Below are positions 1 to 8,184 of a stretch of 50,290 nucleotides of DNA, piece by piece. The number at the start of each line of letters is the position of its first letter. The stretch's first letter is position 1. The stretch is from Halobacteriales archaeon SW_8_68_21. GTDB lineage: Archaea > Halobacteriota > Halobacteria > Halobacteriales > Haloferacaceae. Location: positions 25,317-75,606 of the forward strand of contig PXST01000007.1 in NCBI GenBank assembly GCA_003023405.1, given 5' to 3'. The notes under the pieces are model-generated. The model was not told where the DNA came from and ran no database searches. It was given only the letters and a program-made list of their open reading frames with translations. The translations under genes and the position numbers were made by a program.

Positions 1-48
1 CGTCTCGCCCACCCCGTCGACGGGGATGAAGCTGTTCTCGATGCGCAT
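1..48 (-). CDS. N-terminus of a gene running off the window
   Basis: Only 16 codons are present, read leftward from an ATG at 48 (MRIENSFIPVDGVGET). The opening resembles that of a haloarchaeal RNase H-like/YprB-type exonuclease family as I remember it, but this is too short to assign. It is divergent from the glycerophosphodiesterase gene. The 164 bases between them are GC-rich, with an A-rich stretch near 72-77 and no convincing TATA box. Confidence 0.5.
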   Translation of the reverse strand, partial: MRIENSFIPVDGVGET

Positions 49-212
49 GTCCGTTCCGGGGCGACGCGCGGTAAAAAAGTCCGCGGGAGCGGCGGCTCAC
101 CCGGGGAGGGGGACCGAAGCGAGGGAACCGGAAACGGAGAACCGGGACCGGAGAAACGGAGACGGGGAACGGCTAACACGCTTCACGCCCGAGAGGAGAG
201 CGTGACCGACCG

Positions 213-959
213 ATGAACTGGAGGGATCGGGGTGAAGACGGCGAGGCGAGTCGAGTGTTTCCGGACGACATCGCGCTGATCGGACACCGGGGCTGCGCCG
301 GTCAGTACCCCGAGAACACGGTCCGGGCGGTCGAGCGCGCGTCGCCGCACGTCGACGCCGTCGAGGTCGACGTGCGCCGGTGCGCGAGCGGCGAACTCGT
401 CGTCTTCCACGACGCGGACCTCGACCGGCTGACCGAGGGGACGGGACCCGTCGCGGACGCCGACTGGGACGAACTCCGGGAGCTGACGGTCCTCGATTCG
501 GTAGAGTCGATCCCGCGGCTCGACGAGGTGCTGCGGGCCGTCCCGGAGGGGACAGCGATCAACGTCGAGATCAAAGAACGGGGCGTCGCCGGCGGCGCGC
601 TCGACGCCGCGGACCGGGCGGCGAACGACGTGTTGTTCTCGTCGTTCCTGCCGGACGCGCTGGCGACGCTGCGGCACCGAGACCCGGGGGGAGACCGCGC
701 GCTCCTCGTCGCCGACGGGGACCCCGACGCGCTCGTCTCGGCGGCGACCGACCTCGGTTGCGTCGCGGTCCATCCCTCGATCGACCTCGCGACCGAACCG
801 GGGTTCGTCGAGACGGCACGCGATGCCGGGCTGACGGTGAACGCGTGGACCGCGGCCGACCGCGAGGACGCAGAAGAACTCCTCGCGGCCGAGGTCGACG
901 GCGTCATCGCCGACCGGTGGGACGTGTGCTCAGAGATGAACCGGTCGTCACGGTCTTAA
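213..959 (+). CDS. Glycerophosphodiester phosphodiesterase family protein
   Basis: 248 residues, full length for a single-domain GDPD TIM barrel. The family hydrolyses glycerophosphodiesters to glycerol-3-phosphate and an alcohol, needing a divalent metal. The signature is complete: GHRG near 24-27 with catalytic His25, Glu34 in PENT, the Glu51/Asp53 metal pair (EVDV) and His66 in VVFHD. The C-terminal barrel strands (VNAWTAADRED) also fit. There is no signal peptide, so it is probably cytoplasmic and works in lipid turnover; archaeal membranes are rich in glycerophosphate diesters, so the exact substrate is unknown. The first ATG at 213 is used because the ordered domain starts about 18 residues in. 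The HMCES gene follows 26 bases downstream on the same strand. Confidence 0.92.
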   Translation: MNWRDRGEDGEASRVFPDDIALIGHRGCAGQYPENTVRAVERASPHVDAVEVDVRRCASGELVVFHDADLDRLTEGTGPVADADWDELRELTVLDSVESIPRLDEVLRAVPEGTAINVEIKERGVAGGALDAADRAANDVLFSSFLPDALATLRHRDPGGDRALLVADGDPDALVSAATDLGCVAVHPSIDLATEPGFVETARDAGLTVNAWTAADREDAEELLAAEVDGVIADRWDVCSEMNRSSRS

Positions 960-985
960 GTGTCCGCCGCGCGAACGTCTCGTAC

Positions 986-1753
986 ATGTGCGGGCGCTAC
1001 ACCCTCTTTACGCCGACCGCCGACCTCGAAGCCAGGTTCGACGCCGACTTCGGTGACCGCGAGCCGAGCTACAACTGCGCGCCGGGACAGTCGCTGCCGG
1101 TGATCACGAACGAGGACCCGAGCGAGGCGACGCGGATGGAGTGGGGGTTCACGCCGTCGTGGGCCGAGGAGTCGTTCGACCTGATCAACGCCCGCGCGGA
1201 GACGGTCCGCGAGAAGCGGAGCTTCGCCGACGCCTTCGAGCGCCGGCGCTGTCTCGTCCCCGCTGACGGCTTCTACGAGTGGGTCGACGGCGGGAGGCCC
1301 GGAGACGCCGGGCGGGGCGGGTCCGGGAAGACCCCCTACCGCGTCGCCTTCGAGGACGACCGACCGTTCGCGATGGCCGGCATCTACGAACGGTGGAAGC
1401 CGCCGACGCCGGAGACGACACAGACCGGACTCGACGCGTTCGGCGGCGGAGACGGAGGTGGCGGGAGCGACGCGGGCAGCGCGGCCGACGACGACTCGGA
1501 CGTGATCGAGACCTTCGCGGTCGTGACAACCGAGCCGAACGACCTCGTCGCCGACCTCCACCACCGGATGGCGGTGATTTTAGACCCCGACGCGGGCGAG
1601 GAGGAGGCGTGGCTCCGCGGCGGTCCCGACGAGGCCGCCGCCCTGCTCGACCCCTACCCGAGCGACGACCTCACCGCACACCCCGTGTCGACCCGAGTGA
1701 ACTCGCCGAGCGTCGACGCGCCCGACCTGATAGACCCCGTCGCCGGCGACTGA
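986..1753 (+). CDS. SOS response-associated peptidase (HMCES/YedK)
   Basis: 255 residues. HMCES/YedK proteins bind abasic sites in single-stranded DNA and form a covalent DNA-protein crosslink through Cys2, shielding the lesion. The start at 986 is fixed by the family rule that the mature protein begins Met-Cys-Gly-Arg. Other conserved elements are YNCAPGQ (about 29-35), the Arg in LINARAET (about 70), FYEW (Glu98) and LHHRMAVIL with the catalytic His. A Gly/Asp-rich insertion near residues 150-170 is a typical haloarchaeal acidic loop. The reading frame is open well upstream, but that part is arginine-rich shadow sequence from the GDPD gene. Confidence 0.95.
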   Translation: MCGRYTLFTPTADLEARFDADFGDREPSYNCAPGQSLPVITNEDPSEATRMEWGFTPSWAEESFDLINARAETVREKRSFADAFERRRCLVPADGFYEWVDGGRPGDAGRGGSGKTPYRVAFEDDRPFAMAGIYERWKPPTPETTQTGLDAFGGGDGGGGSDAGSAADDDSDVIETFAVVTTEPNDLVADLHHRMAVILDPDAGEEEAWLRGGPDEAAALLDPYPSDDLTAHPVSTRVNSPSVDAPDLIDPVAGD

Positions 1754-1794
1754 TCCGGGGAGAGGGGGCCACAGCACCGGACCGCGATTTCGCT

Positions 1795-3097
1795 TCAGGG
1801 CGCGACGAGGTCGACGACCGTCTCGTCGTCGACGACGACGTTGTACGCGCCCTCGTCTTCGTTCCAGAGGACCAGTCCATTCTCGACGAAGACGACCGCC
1901 CCGTAGTCGGCCTCGCTGAGGTCGCGGTTCAGGGCGGTCTCACGGGTACAGACGAGGTGGTGGTCGGTCGCCTGCGAGCCGTCACCGACACGGTACAGCG
2001 CGTTGTCGCCCTCGCTCAGGTCGTGGCTCAGCTTCACCGCGAGGTGGTTCACCCGGTCGGTGACGTGACGCTCCGACTCGGCCATCCGCGCGCACCGGTC
2101 CGCGCTCGCCTCGGCGTCGACGCGCCGCGTCCCGTCCGGGCGGAGGATCGAGTAAGCGAACTGGACGTCGACGTTGACGAACTCGCCCGGTTCGTCGGTC
2201 TCCCCGCGGGGGGCGGCCTCGTCGAGCCGACGCTGGAACGGCGGGACCGCGAGGTCGCCGGCGACATCGAACGACCACCCCGGATCCGTTGGGACCGCGT
2301 CGGGCCACAGCCGCAGCGTCGGCGAGTAGATCTCGGCGTCGCGTCCCGGGTCGCCGCCGGAGGCGACGACCTCGCGCTCGATCCGACGCAGGCCAACCGC
2401 GGTGTTGCGGTCGGCTGGCGCGAACGCGACAGGACGAGGTCGACGGGCTCGTCGGTCGCGAGGTCGGCAGTCGCGGGGACGGCGTCGGCCGCCTCGCCGC
2501 CTTCGAGACCGAGGAACGCCTCGGCGGTCATCTCGTGGACCGTCGTCCGGAAGTTGCGCCCGGTCTCTTCGAGCATCCGGTCGAGCACCTCCATCGCCGC
2601 GCTCGGCTCGACCGCGTGGTACTCGACGACGGCGTCGTCGGGGAGGTAGTCGTGAAGTCCGAGCGCGGGTCCGCCGACGCCCGCCCCGACATCGAGGACG
2701 CGGAGCGTCCGGTCGAGCAGCCCGTTCTCAACGAGGTCATCGAGGACGTACCCCACCGTCGCGTAGTAGGCGGGCAAGTGGTAGACGGCGTAGCCGAGCG
2801 CCGCGACGCGGTCGTACTCGACGTCGTTCTCGTACAGGTAGTCGGCCTTCAGCTCCCGGACCCGCTCGCGGAGCGCGCCGCCGGACTTCCCGTGGTGCCA
2901 GTTCGCACCGTACTCGCGGACCAGCAGGTCCTCCAGAGCGAACGTGTACCGCTCCGGGAGCGCGTCGCGCGGAGCGTCTCGCGGACGACCGCCGGGTGCG
3001 GGGTCCCCTCGATGTACTCGGCGATCTCCTCGGGGTCGATCGGTCTGACGTTGCGCAGGTAGTTCGCGTTGTTCCGAACCGCGGTTCTGTCGGTCAT
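1795..3097 (-). pseudogene. Rsm22-like small-subunit methyltransferase, two frameshifts
   Basis: The product can be followed through three frames. Segment 1 runs from the ATG at 3097 (MTDRTAVRNNANYLRNVRP) to about 2970. Segment 2 runs from about 2966 to 2420 and carries the SAM-binding motif LDVGAGVGGPALG. Segment 3 runs from about 2420 to the stop at 1795. Each junction needs one extra base to restore the frame; the 1303-nt span plus two gives exactly 435 codons, so two single-base losses explain it. Rsm22 proteins are methyltransferase-fold factors bound to the small ribosomal subunit in mitochondria; the archaeal role is inferred. It starts 24 bases after tyrA on the same strand. As written it cannot make a full protein, whether through decay or consensus error. 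Confidence 0.85.
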
Positions 3098-3120
3098 GGG
3101 TGTCTCCTCTGTCCCGCCTC

Positions 3121-3894
3121 TCACTCCAGCCGGTCCCGCCCCTCGCGGTCGCCGCGGGCGCGCTCGTAGAGGGCGGCGAACGCCTCGTCGTCCGCCGCCG
3201 CGATCTCGGCCGCGGCGTCGGCCACGTCGTCGGCCCCGTCGAACGCGCGCTGAATCTCGGCGTACACCGCCGGCGACCCCTCGGTGACGGTGTCGGCGAC
3301 CTCGTCGAGGGCGGCCGACACCGGGGTGTGGAACTCCTCGCGGACGGGGTCCGCGGCGAGCCGCCACGCGAGCACCGCGGCGTGGGCCCCCGTCTGAACG
3401 GACCGCATCGCGGCGTCGTGTTCCCCGGCGGTCGTCTCGAACACGTCGTTGCCGCCGGCCTCGACGGCGGCCGAAAGGGACTCGACCGTCGGGCCGGCCT
3501 CGTCGACGACGACCGCGACGTTGCCCGGGACCCGCGGCGGCGCGAACAGCGGGTGGTAGCTCGCCCGTTCGAGGTCGGGGGCGTGTTCGCGCATCGCCGC
3601 GACCGCCTCCGTCATCTCGCCGGAGATGTCGACGATCGCCCGCTCCGCGCGCGGCGCGTACGCCGTAACCCCCGCGGGCACCGCCGACATCGGCACCGCG
3701 AGACAGACGACATCGTGGACGGTGTCCGCGTCGGCGTCGACCGTCCGCGCGTCGCGCTCGGCCGCGGCGTCCTCGGCGACCGCGGGGTCGCGGTCGGCGA
3801 ACGCGACGCTCACGTCGATCGGCGCATCGTCGGCCGACACGGTGTCGGCGACCCAGCGCCCGATCTCGCCCGCGCCGACGACGAGTACGTCCAT
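3121..3894 (-). CDS. tyrA: Prephenate dehydrogenase
   Basis: 257 residues. It oxidatively decarboxylates prephenate to 4-hydroxyphenylpyruvate with NAD(P)+ in tyrosine synthesis. The N-terminus has the Rossmann dinucleotide motif GAGEIG (7-12) after a beta strand. The central region has the family pattern CLAVPMSAVP and the SYHPLFAPP segment, typical of TyrA, in which a conserved His contacts substrate. The C-terminal half is the helical dimerisation domain. There is no ACT domain, so feedback by tyrosine is not evident. It is the first gene of a leftward pair with the Rsm22-like gene. Confidence 0.88.
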   Translation of the reverse strand: MDVLVVGAGEIGRWVADTVSADDAPIDVSVAFADRDPAVAEDAAAERDARTVDADADTVHDVVCLAVPMSAVPAGVTAYAPRAERAIVDISGEMTEAVAAMREHAPDLERASYHPLFAPPRVPGNVAVVVDEAGPTVESLSAAVEAGGNDVFETTAGEHDAAMRSVQTGAHAAVLAWRLAADPVREEFHTPVSAALDEVADTVTEGSPAVYAEIQRAFDGADDVADAAAEIAAADDEAFAALYERARGDREGRDRLE

Positions 3895-3977
3895 CGGTTA
3901 CGAGAGACGAGGCGGTGCGCCGATTAAAAGGACTCGGCTCGGGGCGGACGGAGCGCTTCGCCCGCCTGTCGGTCCGC

Positions 3978-5300
3978 TCACCCGTCCACACCGAGTCGCC
4001 CGACCGGACCCGTATCGGGCGAGATCGACCGGACCGCCGGCAGCAGCGCGAGCGCGATGGCCAGTTCCAGCCCGCCGACCGCGAGGAACGCCGGCGTATA
4101 GCCGAACGCGTCCGTCGCGCTCCCGCCGACGAGGAACCCGGTCAGGAAGCCGAGCGACCCGAACACGTTGAACAGGCCCATCGCCGCGCCGCGCACTTCC
4201 GGCTCCGCGAGGTCCGTGACGAGCGCCATCGTCGCCGGGGCCATCAGCGCGCCGCAGACCCCCACGAGCACCATCAGCGCCGCGGCGACCGGGTACGCCG
4301 GCGCGACGCCGACGCCGACCGTGACGACGCCGTACGCGACCGACCCGGCCACCACGGGGAGGAAGCGACCGATCCGGTCCGAGAGCGCGCCGAACGGCGA
4401 CTGGAGTAGCGCGAACGGAACGAAAAAGAGCGCGAGCGTCGCGCCCGCCGCGCCCGCCGACAGGCCGAACGTCGCCGGGTCCTGAAAGTAGTACACACCG
4501 ACCAGCGCGAAAAATCCCGCCGTCAGTCGGTCGACGAAGCCGAACGCGAGGGGGACGAGGAGGCCGGGGGTGGTCCGCGCCCGCGCGAACACCTCGCGGA
4601 AACCGACCGCCTCGGTCGCTTCAGCCGCCTCCGTCGTCCCGGCACCGGCGGCCTCTCCGGTCGTGGCGACTGTCGCCGCGCGGTCGTCGACGGTCGCCGC
4701 GAGCAGCCCCGCCCCGGCCAGCACGACCGCGCCGGCGTACACGGGATACAGCGCGTCGAGGTCGGCGAGCGATCCCCCGACGACCGAGCCGACCGCCGCG
4801 CCGAGACCGATGGCGAGCCCCGCGACCCCCATGTTGCGGCCGTTGCCGCCGCGGATGTCCATCAGCAGGGTGATAGACAGCGAGAACGCGCCGATGGTGA
4901 GCGCGCCGCCAACGGCGCGGACGAGGAGCGCGGCCTCGAACCCGAGCCCCGAACCCGGGAGGGACGCCAGCGCGACGTACGAGGCCGCGCCGCCGAACGC
5001 GCCGACGACGATCAGGGGGATTCGCCTGCCGAGCGCGTCCGAGAACGCGCCCCAGACGACCGCGAACGTCACGAATGCGCCGAACTCGGCGACGAGGAAC
5101 CACATCCCGGCGTCGATGCCGGCCGGCGCGCCGAGCGCGACCACCAGATCCGGCACGCCCGGATACAGGAGGACCTGCGAGATCAGCACCGCGAGGACGA
5201 CCGCACCGAGGCGGCGGCGGTCCGCAGCGTCCGAATCGGCGGCGTCCGAATCGGCGGCGGTCTCGACTGCCACGCCTCGGTCTCGTTCGTCGTCGCTCAT
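3978..5300 (-). CDS. MFS transporter
   Basis: 440 residues with about 12 hydrophobic segments. A loop motif like the MFS A motif appears after helix 2 (FSDALGRRIPL) and again in the second half (LSDRIGRFLP), marking the two six-helix bundles. The cytoplasmic N-terminus is acidic and contains a DSDAA repeat from a short DNA duplication near 5226-5255. A roughly 25-residue Ala/Glu/Thr-rich linker lies between the halves. The substrate cannot be read from sequence; the fold resembles the drug/sugar proton antiporter group. It is a single leftward gene with a TATA-like ATAAAAG just upstream at 5306-5312. Confidence 0.88.
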   Translation of the reverse strand: MSDDERDRGVAVETAADSDAADSDAADRRRLGAVVLAVLISQVLLYPGVPDLVVALGAPAGIDAGMWFLVAEFGAFVTFAVVWGAFSDALGRRIPLIVVGAFGGAASYVALASLPGSGLGFEAALLVRAVGGALTIGAFSLSITLLMDIRGGNGRNMGVAGLAIGLGAAVGSVVGGSLADLDALYPVYAGAVVLAGAGLLAATVDDRAATVATTGEAAGAGTTEAAEATEAVGFREVFARARTTPGLLVPLAFGFVDRLTAGFFALVGVYYFQDPATFGLSAGAAGATLALFFVPFALLQSPFGALSDRIGRFLPVVAGSVAYGVVTVGVGVAPAYPVAAALMVLVGVCGALMAPATMALVTDLAEPEVRGAAMGLFNVFGSLGFLTGFLVGGSATDAFGYTPAFLAVGGLELAIALALLPAVRSISPDTGPVGRLGVDG

Positions 5301-5408
5301 CCGCTTATAAAAGGGGTCGAACGGGCAAAAGACCGACGCTCCGAGCCGATCCGTTCGGCGACCGCGACGGAGTCGCCGCCGACTGCGACGGCGATCGTTC
5401 CGCGCGCC

Positions 5409-6068
5409 TCAGAGTTCGGCGTCGATCGCCGACGCGATCGTCTCGGCACCGTACCCTTCTTCGACCGGACTCCCGTTCACGAAGATCGCCGGCGTTCCGC
5501 CGACGCCCATGGACTCGCCCTCCGATTTGTCGCTTTGTGAGGCCTGCTCGTACGCTGAGAACTGCGCATCGGCTATCGCCGCACAGGGGTCAGCGCCGAC
5601 ATCCTCGGCCGCTGCGCCGATCGCCTCGCCGCTGTAGTTCCCTTGCGACTCGTAGGCCGTGCCGGCGAACTCGAAGAACGCCTCGTCGCCGTTACGGACG
5701 CCGACGCCGCGGGCCGCGCTGGCGACCGGTATCGCCCACGTCTCGTTGACCGGGATCGGGAAGTCCCAGTGCTGGTAGTGGACGTCGCCGCTGTCGACGT
5801 ACTCCTCGCGGATCGTGGGAAAGTGGTTGAGCGTGTAGCTCGCGCAGTGTCCGCAGGTGAAGTCCTCGAATACCCGAACGGTCACGTCGGCGTCGGGGTT
5901 CCCGAGCGTCGGCCGGTAGTCGAGGTCGGGGTCGCCCGGCTCCGACAGGTCGCAGTCGTACGCTCCGGTGTCGATCTGGTTGCTACCGCCTCCCCCACCG
6001 AGACAGCCAGCGACGCCGACGCCGGCCGTCGCTCCTGCCGCGAGCAGGGACCGCCGCGTGTGTTCCAT
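5409..6068 (-). CDS. DsbA-like thioredoxin-domain Tat lipoprotein
   Basis: 219 residues from the ATG at 6068. A start eight codons earlier is possible but would bury the signal. The N-terminus is a twin-arginine signal (RRSLLAAG) leading to a lipobox ending at Cys22, so it should be exported folded and lipid-anchored outside the cell. A Gly-rich spacer follows, then a DsbA-type thioredoxin fold with active-site CGHC (72-75), an HWDFPIP strand and the cis-proline loop GGTPAIFVNG. It probably catalyses thiol-disulfide exchange on secreted proteins. Two further cysteines (about 39, and in DPCAA) could form a structural disulfide. Confidence 0.93.
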   Translation of the reverse strand: MEHTRRSLLAAGATAGVGVAGCLGGGGGSNQIDTGAYDCDLSEPGDPDLDYRPTLGNPDADVTVRVFEDFTCGHCASYTLNHFPTIREEYVDSGDVHYQHWDFPIPVNETWAIPVASAARGVGVRNGDEAFFEFAGTAYESQGNYSGEAIGAAAEDVGADPCAAIADAQFSAYEQASQSDKSEGESMGVGGTPAIFVNGSPVEEGYGAETIASAIDAEL

Positions 6069-6194
6069 ACCGCCGATCAATCGGGAACGCACTTAATCAC
6101 ACCGCGACCGCTTCCGACGGTCCGTGGTGGCGAGGGGCACGTTGCGGCGACGGCGCTCCCGAACGCTTTTGCCGCCGCCTGTCGACCCCCACGT

Positions 6195-6596
6195 ATGAGC
6201 GACTGGGGCCTCGACCTGCGGGACGCCGAGGCGAAGATGGACGAGGCGTTCGCGGCGGCGGGCGATGTCGTTCTCGGCGTCTTGGACGGCACGACCGACC
6301 CGGAGGAGTGGGTCCGCAGCGTCGACTACGGGAACACGTTGGTGTTGTCGATAGCGGGCGACCTCAACGAGCTGGCCGCGCCCTTCGCGCGCGACGTGAA
6401 GGACATGGACGGCGAGCTGATGCACTTCCGGGGGTTCCTCGTCGTGACGCCGCCCGGCGTGAGCATCGACACCGACCGGCTGAGCGATTCCGACGGCGAC
6501 GGCGAGGAACGCGTCGAGTCGGACGAATCCGGCGAGACCGACGGCGGCGACGGGATCGACGGCGGCGACGACGAGACCGACGGCGACGATGCCTGA
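6195..6596 (+). CDS. DUF5779 family protein
   Basis: 133 residues. The core (LDLRDAE, VVLGVLDGTTDPEEW, SIAGDLNELAAPFARDVKDM, LMHFRGFLVVTPPGVSIDTDRL) matches my memory of the small haloarchaeal family DUF5779, function unknown. It is predicted soluble with an alpha/beta core. After residue 100 comes an acidic tail of alternating Asp/Gly/Glu/Ser, probably disordered. The ATG at 6195 is preferred because upstream codons in frame are not conserved-looking. It is divergent from the DsbA-like gene. Confidence 0.82.
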   Translation: MSDWGLDLRDAEAKMDEAFAAAGDVVLGVLDGTTDPEEWVRSVDYGNTLVLSIAGDLNELAAPFARDVKDMDGELMHFRGFLVVTPPGVSIDTDRLSDSDGDGEERVESDESGETDGGDGIDGGDDETDGDDA

Positions 6597-6629
6597 TCGG
6601 CCCGAACGCCTCCTGAGCGCGCCGAGCGA

Positions 6630-6875
6630 TTACCCCTCGCCGACCAGCCGCTCTTCCTCGTCCCACTCGCGTTCGCGCAGTTCGTACTTCTGGATCTTCC
6701 CGGTCGCGGTCGTCGGGAGCGCCTCGACGAACGCCACCTCGCCGGGCGTCTTGTAGTCGGCGACGCGCTCCCGGACGAACGTCTTGAGTTCCTCGGGCGT
6801 CGCGTCCGCGTCGCCGGGGTCGCAGCTCTCGGGGACGAAGAACGCCTTCGGCGTCTCGCCCCAGCGCTCGTCGGG
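6630..6875 (-). pseudogene. C-terminal remnant of an acyl-CoA synthetase
   Basis: The 81 codons ending at 6630 match the C-terminal domain of AMP-forming acyl-CoA synthetases: WGETPKAFFVP, EELKTFVRERVADYKTPGEVAFVEALPTT, and the motif A10-type TATGKIQKYELRE with the catalytic Lys in GKIQK. The large N-terminal adenylation domain is absent. Upstream of 6875 the frame turns into low-complexity sequence antisense to the next gene. No usable start precedes the conserved part. It is therefore a 3' stub left by deletion of a gene of about 540 codons, with a different gene now abutting the breakpoint. Confidence 0.8.
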
Positions 6876-6915
6876 CGCGGGACCGTTTTTACGGTCGACC
6901 GCGGAGAGGGAGGAA

Positions 6916-7245
6916 ATGAGCGACGAGTCGAGCGGGTCGGTGTTCACCGAGGGGTACGTGGTCCCGATCGCGGGGCTATTAGGGTTCGTGTTCGCGCTGA
7001 TGGCGGGACTCACCGCGCAGCGGGCGCTCTCCGGCGATCCCGCAGACGTCGCTGTGACCATGGGCTTCGCCGCCGTCGCCGTTCTCGCTCCGGATCCGAA
7101 CGACCGCCGTGGCAGCACAGGGGCAAAACGCGACCGGCGACGCGAGCGAGGAGTGATGCGGCGGTTCAGGAGGCCGGCAGGAAGGACCGAACCGCCGCGG
7201 ACGCGTGGACGAATCGCACACGGGCGGCGGGATCAGAACCCTTAA
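6916..7245 (+). CDS. Small membrane protein, C-terminus doubtful
   Basis: 109 residues as read. Residues 1-58 look genuine: a short acidic start (MSDESSGSVFTEGY), a hydrophobic helix at about 15-35 and a second at about 45-58. From about residue 59 the sequence becomes Arg-rich and unlike haloarchaeal proteins. Shifting frame near 7083 gives RTTAVAAQGQNATGDASEE followed by a stop at 7154-7156, which has a more typical composition, so an indel is likely. The function is unknown. It starts 40 bases from the acyl-CoA synthetase stub and lies just before the initiator tRNA. Confidence 0.5.
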   Translation: MSDESSGSVFTEGYVVPIAGLLGFVFALMAGLTAQRALSGDPADVAVTMGFAAVAVLAPDPNDRRGSTGAKRDRRRERGVMRRFRRPAGRTEPPRTRGRIAHGRRDQNP

Positions 7246-7270
7246 CAGTCGCACGCGGTTTTGCTACGAC

Positions 7271-7345
7271 AGCGGGATGGGATAGCCAGGAGATTCCGCC
7301 GGGCTCATAACCCGGAGATCGGTAGTTCAAATCTACTTCCCGCTA
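7271..7345 (+). tRNA. Initiator tRNA-Met (CAT anticodon)
   Basis: A 75-base cloverleaf. The acceptor arm AGCGGGA (7271-7277) pairs with TCCCGCT (7338-7344), followed by discriminator A. The anticodon loop CTCATAA is held by three G-C pairs (GGG/CCC), and the first acceptor pair is A-T. Both are hallmarks of the archaeal initiator rather than the elongator tRNA-Met. The T arm is GTAG/TTCAAAT/CTAC. There is no intron and CCA is not encoded. It lies 101 bases upstream of the aIF2-beta gene on the same strand. Confidence 0.97.
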
Positions 7346-7446
7346 CTTCTGGCCGACTGCTACTCTCGTAAACTCAACTCCGGAGTCGAGACGCGGTCGA
7401 TTTCGAACCCGGAAGCGATTTCCGTCGCGCTGTCGTTTCCTCGCGT

Positions 7447-8058
7447 ATGGATTACGAATCGAGCCTCGACCGCGCGATGGAGGAGGTCCCGGATCTTGGT
7501 GGCTCCGACGAGCGGCTGTCCGTCCCGGACCCCGAAGCGCAGAAGGACGGGGCGTTCACCCGCCTGACGAACCTCTCCGGAATCGCCGACGCGCTGAGCC
7601 GCGACCCCGAACACGTCCACTCGAAGATACAGCAGGAGCTCGGCACGGCCGGCCAGTACGAGGACGGCCGCGCCCGCTACAGCGGGAACTTCCGCGAGCG
7701 CGACTTCCAGGCCGCGATCGACTCGTACATCGAGTCGTACGTCACCTGCTCGGAGTGCGGCCTCCCGGACACCCGGCTGGAGACGGAGAACCGGACGCCG
7801 ATGCTCCGCTGTGAGGCCTGTGGAGCGTTCCGCCCGGTGGCGAAACAGAACACTTCGAACACCCAGCGGCAGGAGGACGCCGTCGAGTCGGGCAACACGT
7901 ACGAACTCGAGATCGTCGGTACCGGCCGCAAGGGCGACGGCGTCGCCGAGCGCGGCGAGTACACGATCTTCGTCCCCGGCGCACAGGAGGGTGAGACCGT
8001 GACCGCCTACATCAAGAACGTCTCCGGTAACCTCGCGTTCGCCCGCCGCGAGAGCTAA
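7447..8058 (+). CDS. Translation initiation factor aIF2 subunit beta, TRAM domain
   Basis: 203 residues. aIF2 is the heterotrimer that delivers initiator Met-tRNA to the small ribosomal subunit. The N-terminal part has the eIF2-beta/eIF5 fold, and a four-Cys zinc ribbon follows (C101, C104, C122, C125). Residues about 147-202 form a TRAM RNA-binding domain (TYELEIVGTGRKGDGVAERGEYTIFVPGA), the usual haloarchaeal fusion; most other archaeal beta subunits lack it. The start at 7447 gives the expected length. It sits just downstream of the initiator tRNA gene. Confidence 0.95.
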   Translation: MDYESSLDRAMEEVPDLGGSDERLSVPDPEAQKDGAFTRLTNLSGIADALSRDPEHVHSKIQQELGTAGQYEDGRARYSGNFRERDFQAAIDSYIESYVTCSECGLPDTRLETENRTPMLRCEACGAFRPVAKQNTSNTQRQEDAVESGNTYELEIVGTGRKGDGVAERGEYTIFVPGAQEGETVTAYIKNVSGNLAFARRES

Positions 8059-8184
8059 TCCCCCCGGAACGGCCGCGGCACTACTACACTTCCTGACACG
8101 GACACCGTCCTCGGCACCGTCTCGGCACCGCCACCGACGTTCCGCTACCCGACCGTTTATCGGCGCGTTCGTCCATCCTGCGGT

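Noticed and set aside
1795..3097. Programmed frameshifting in the Rsm22-like gene
   Set aside because: There is no slippery heptamer or downstream pseudoknot at either site, and two shifts in the same direction would be needed.
5226..5255. Short duplicated DSDAA-coding repeat at the MFS N-terminus
   Set aside because: It lies in a disordered acidic tail and is the kind of trivial slippage common in GC-rich haloarchaeal genes.
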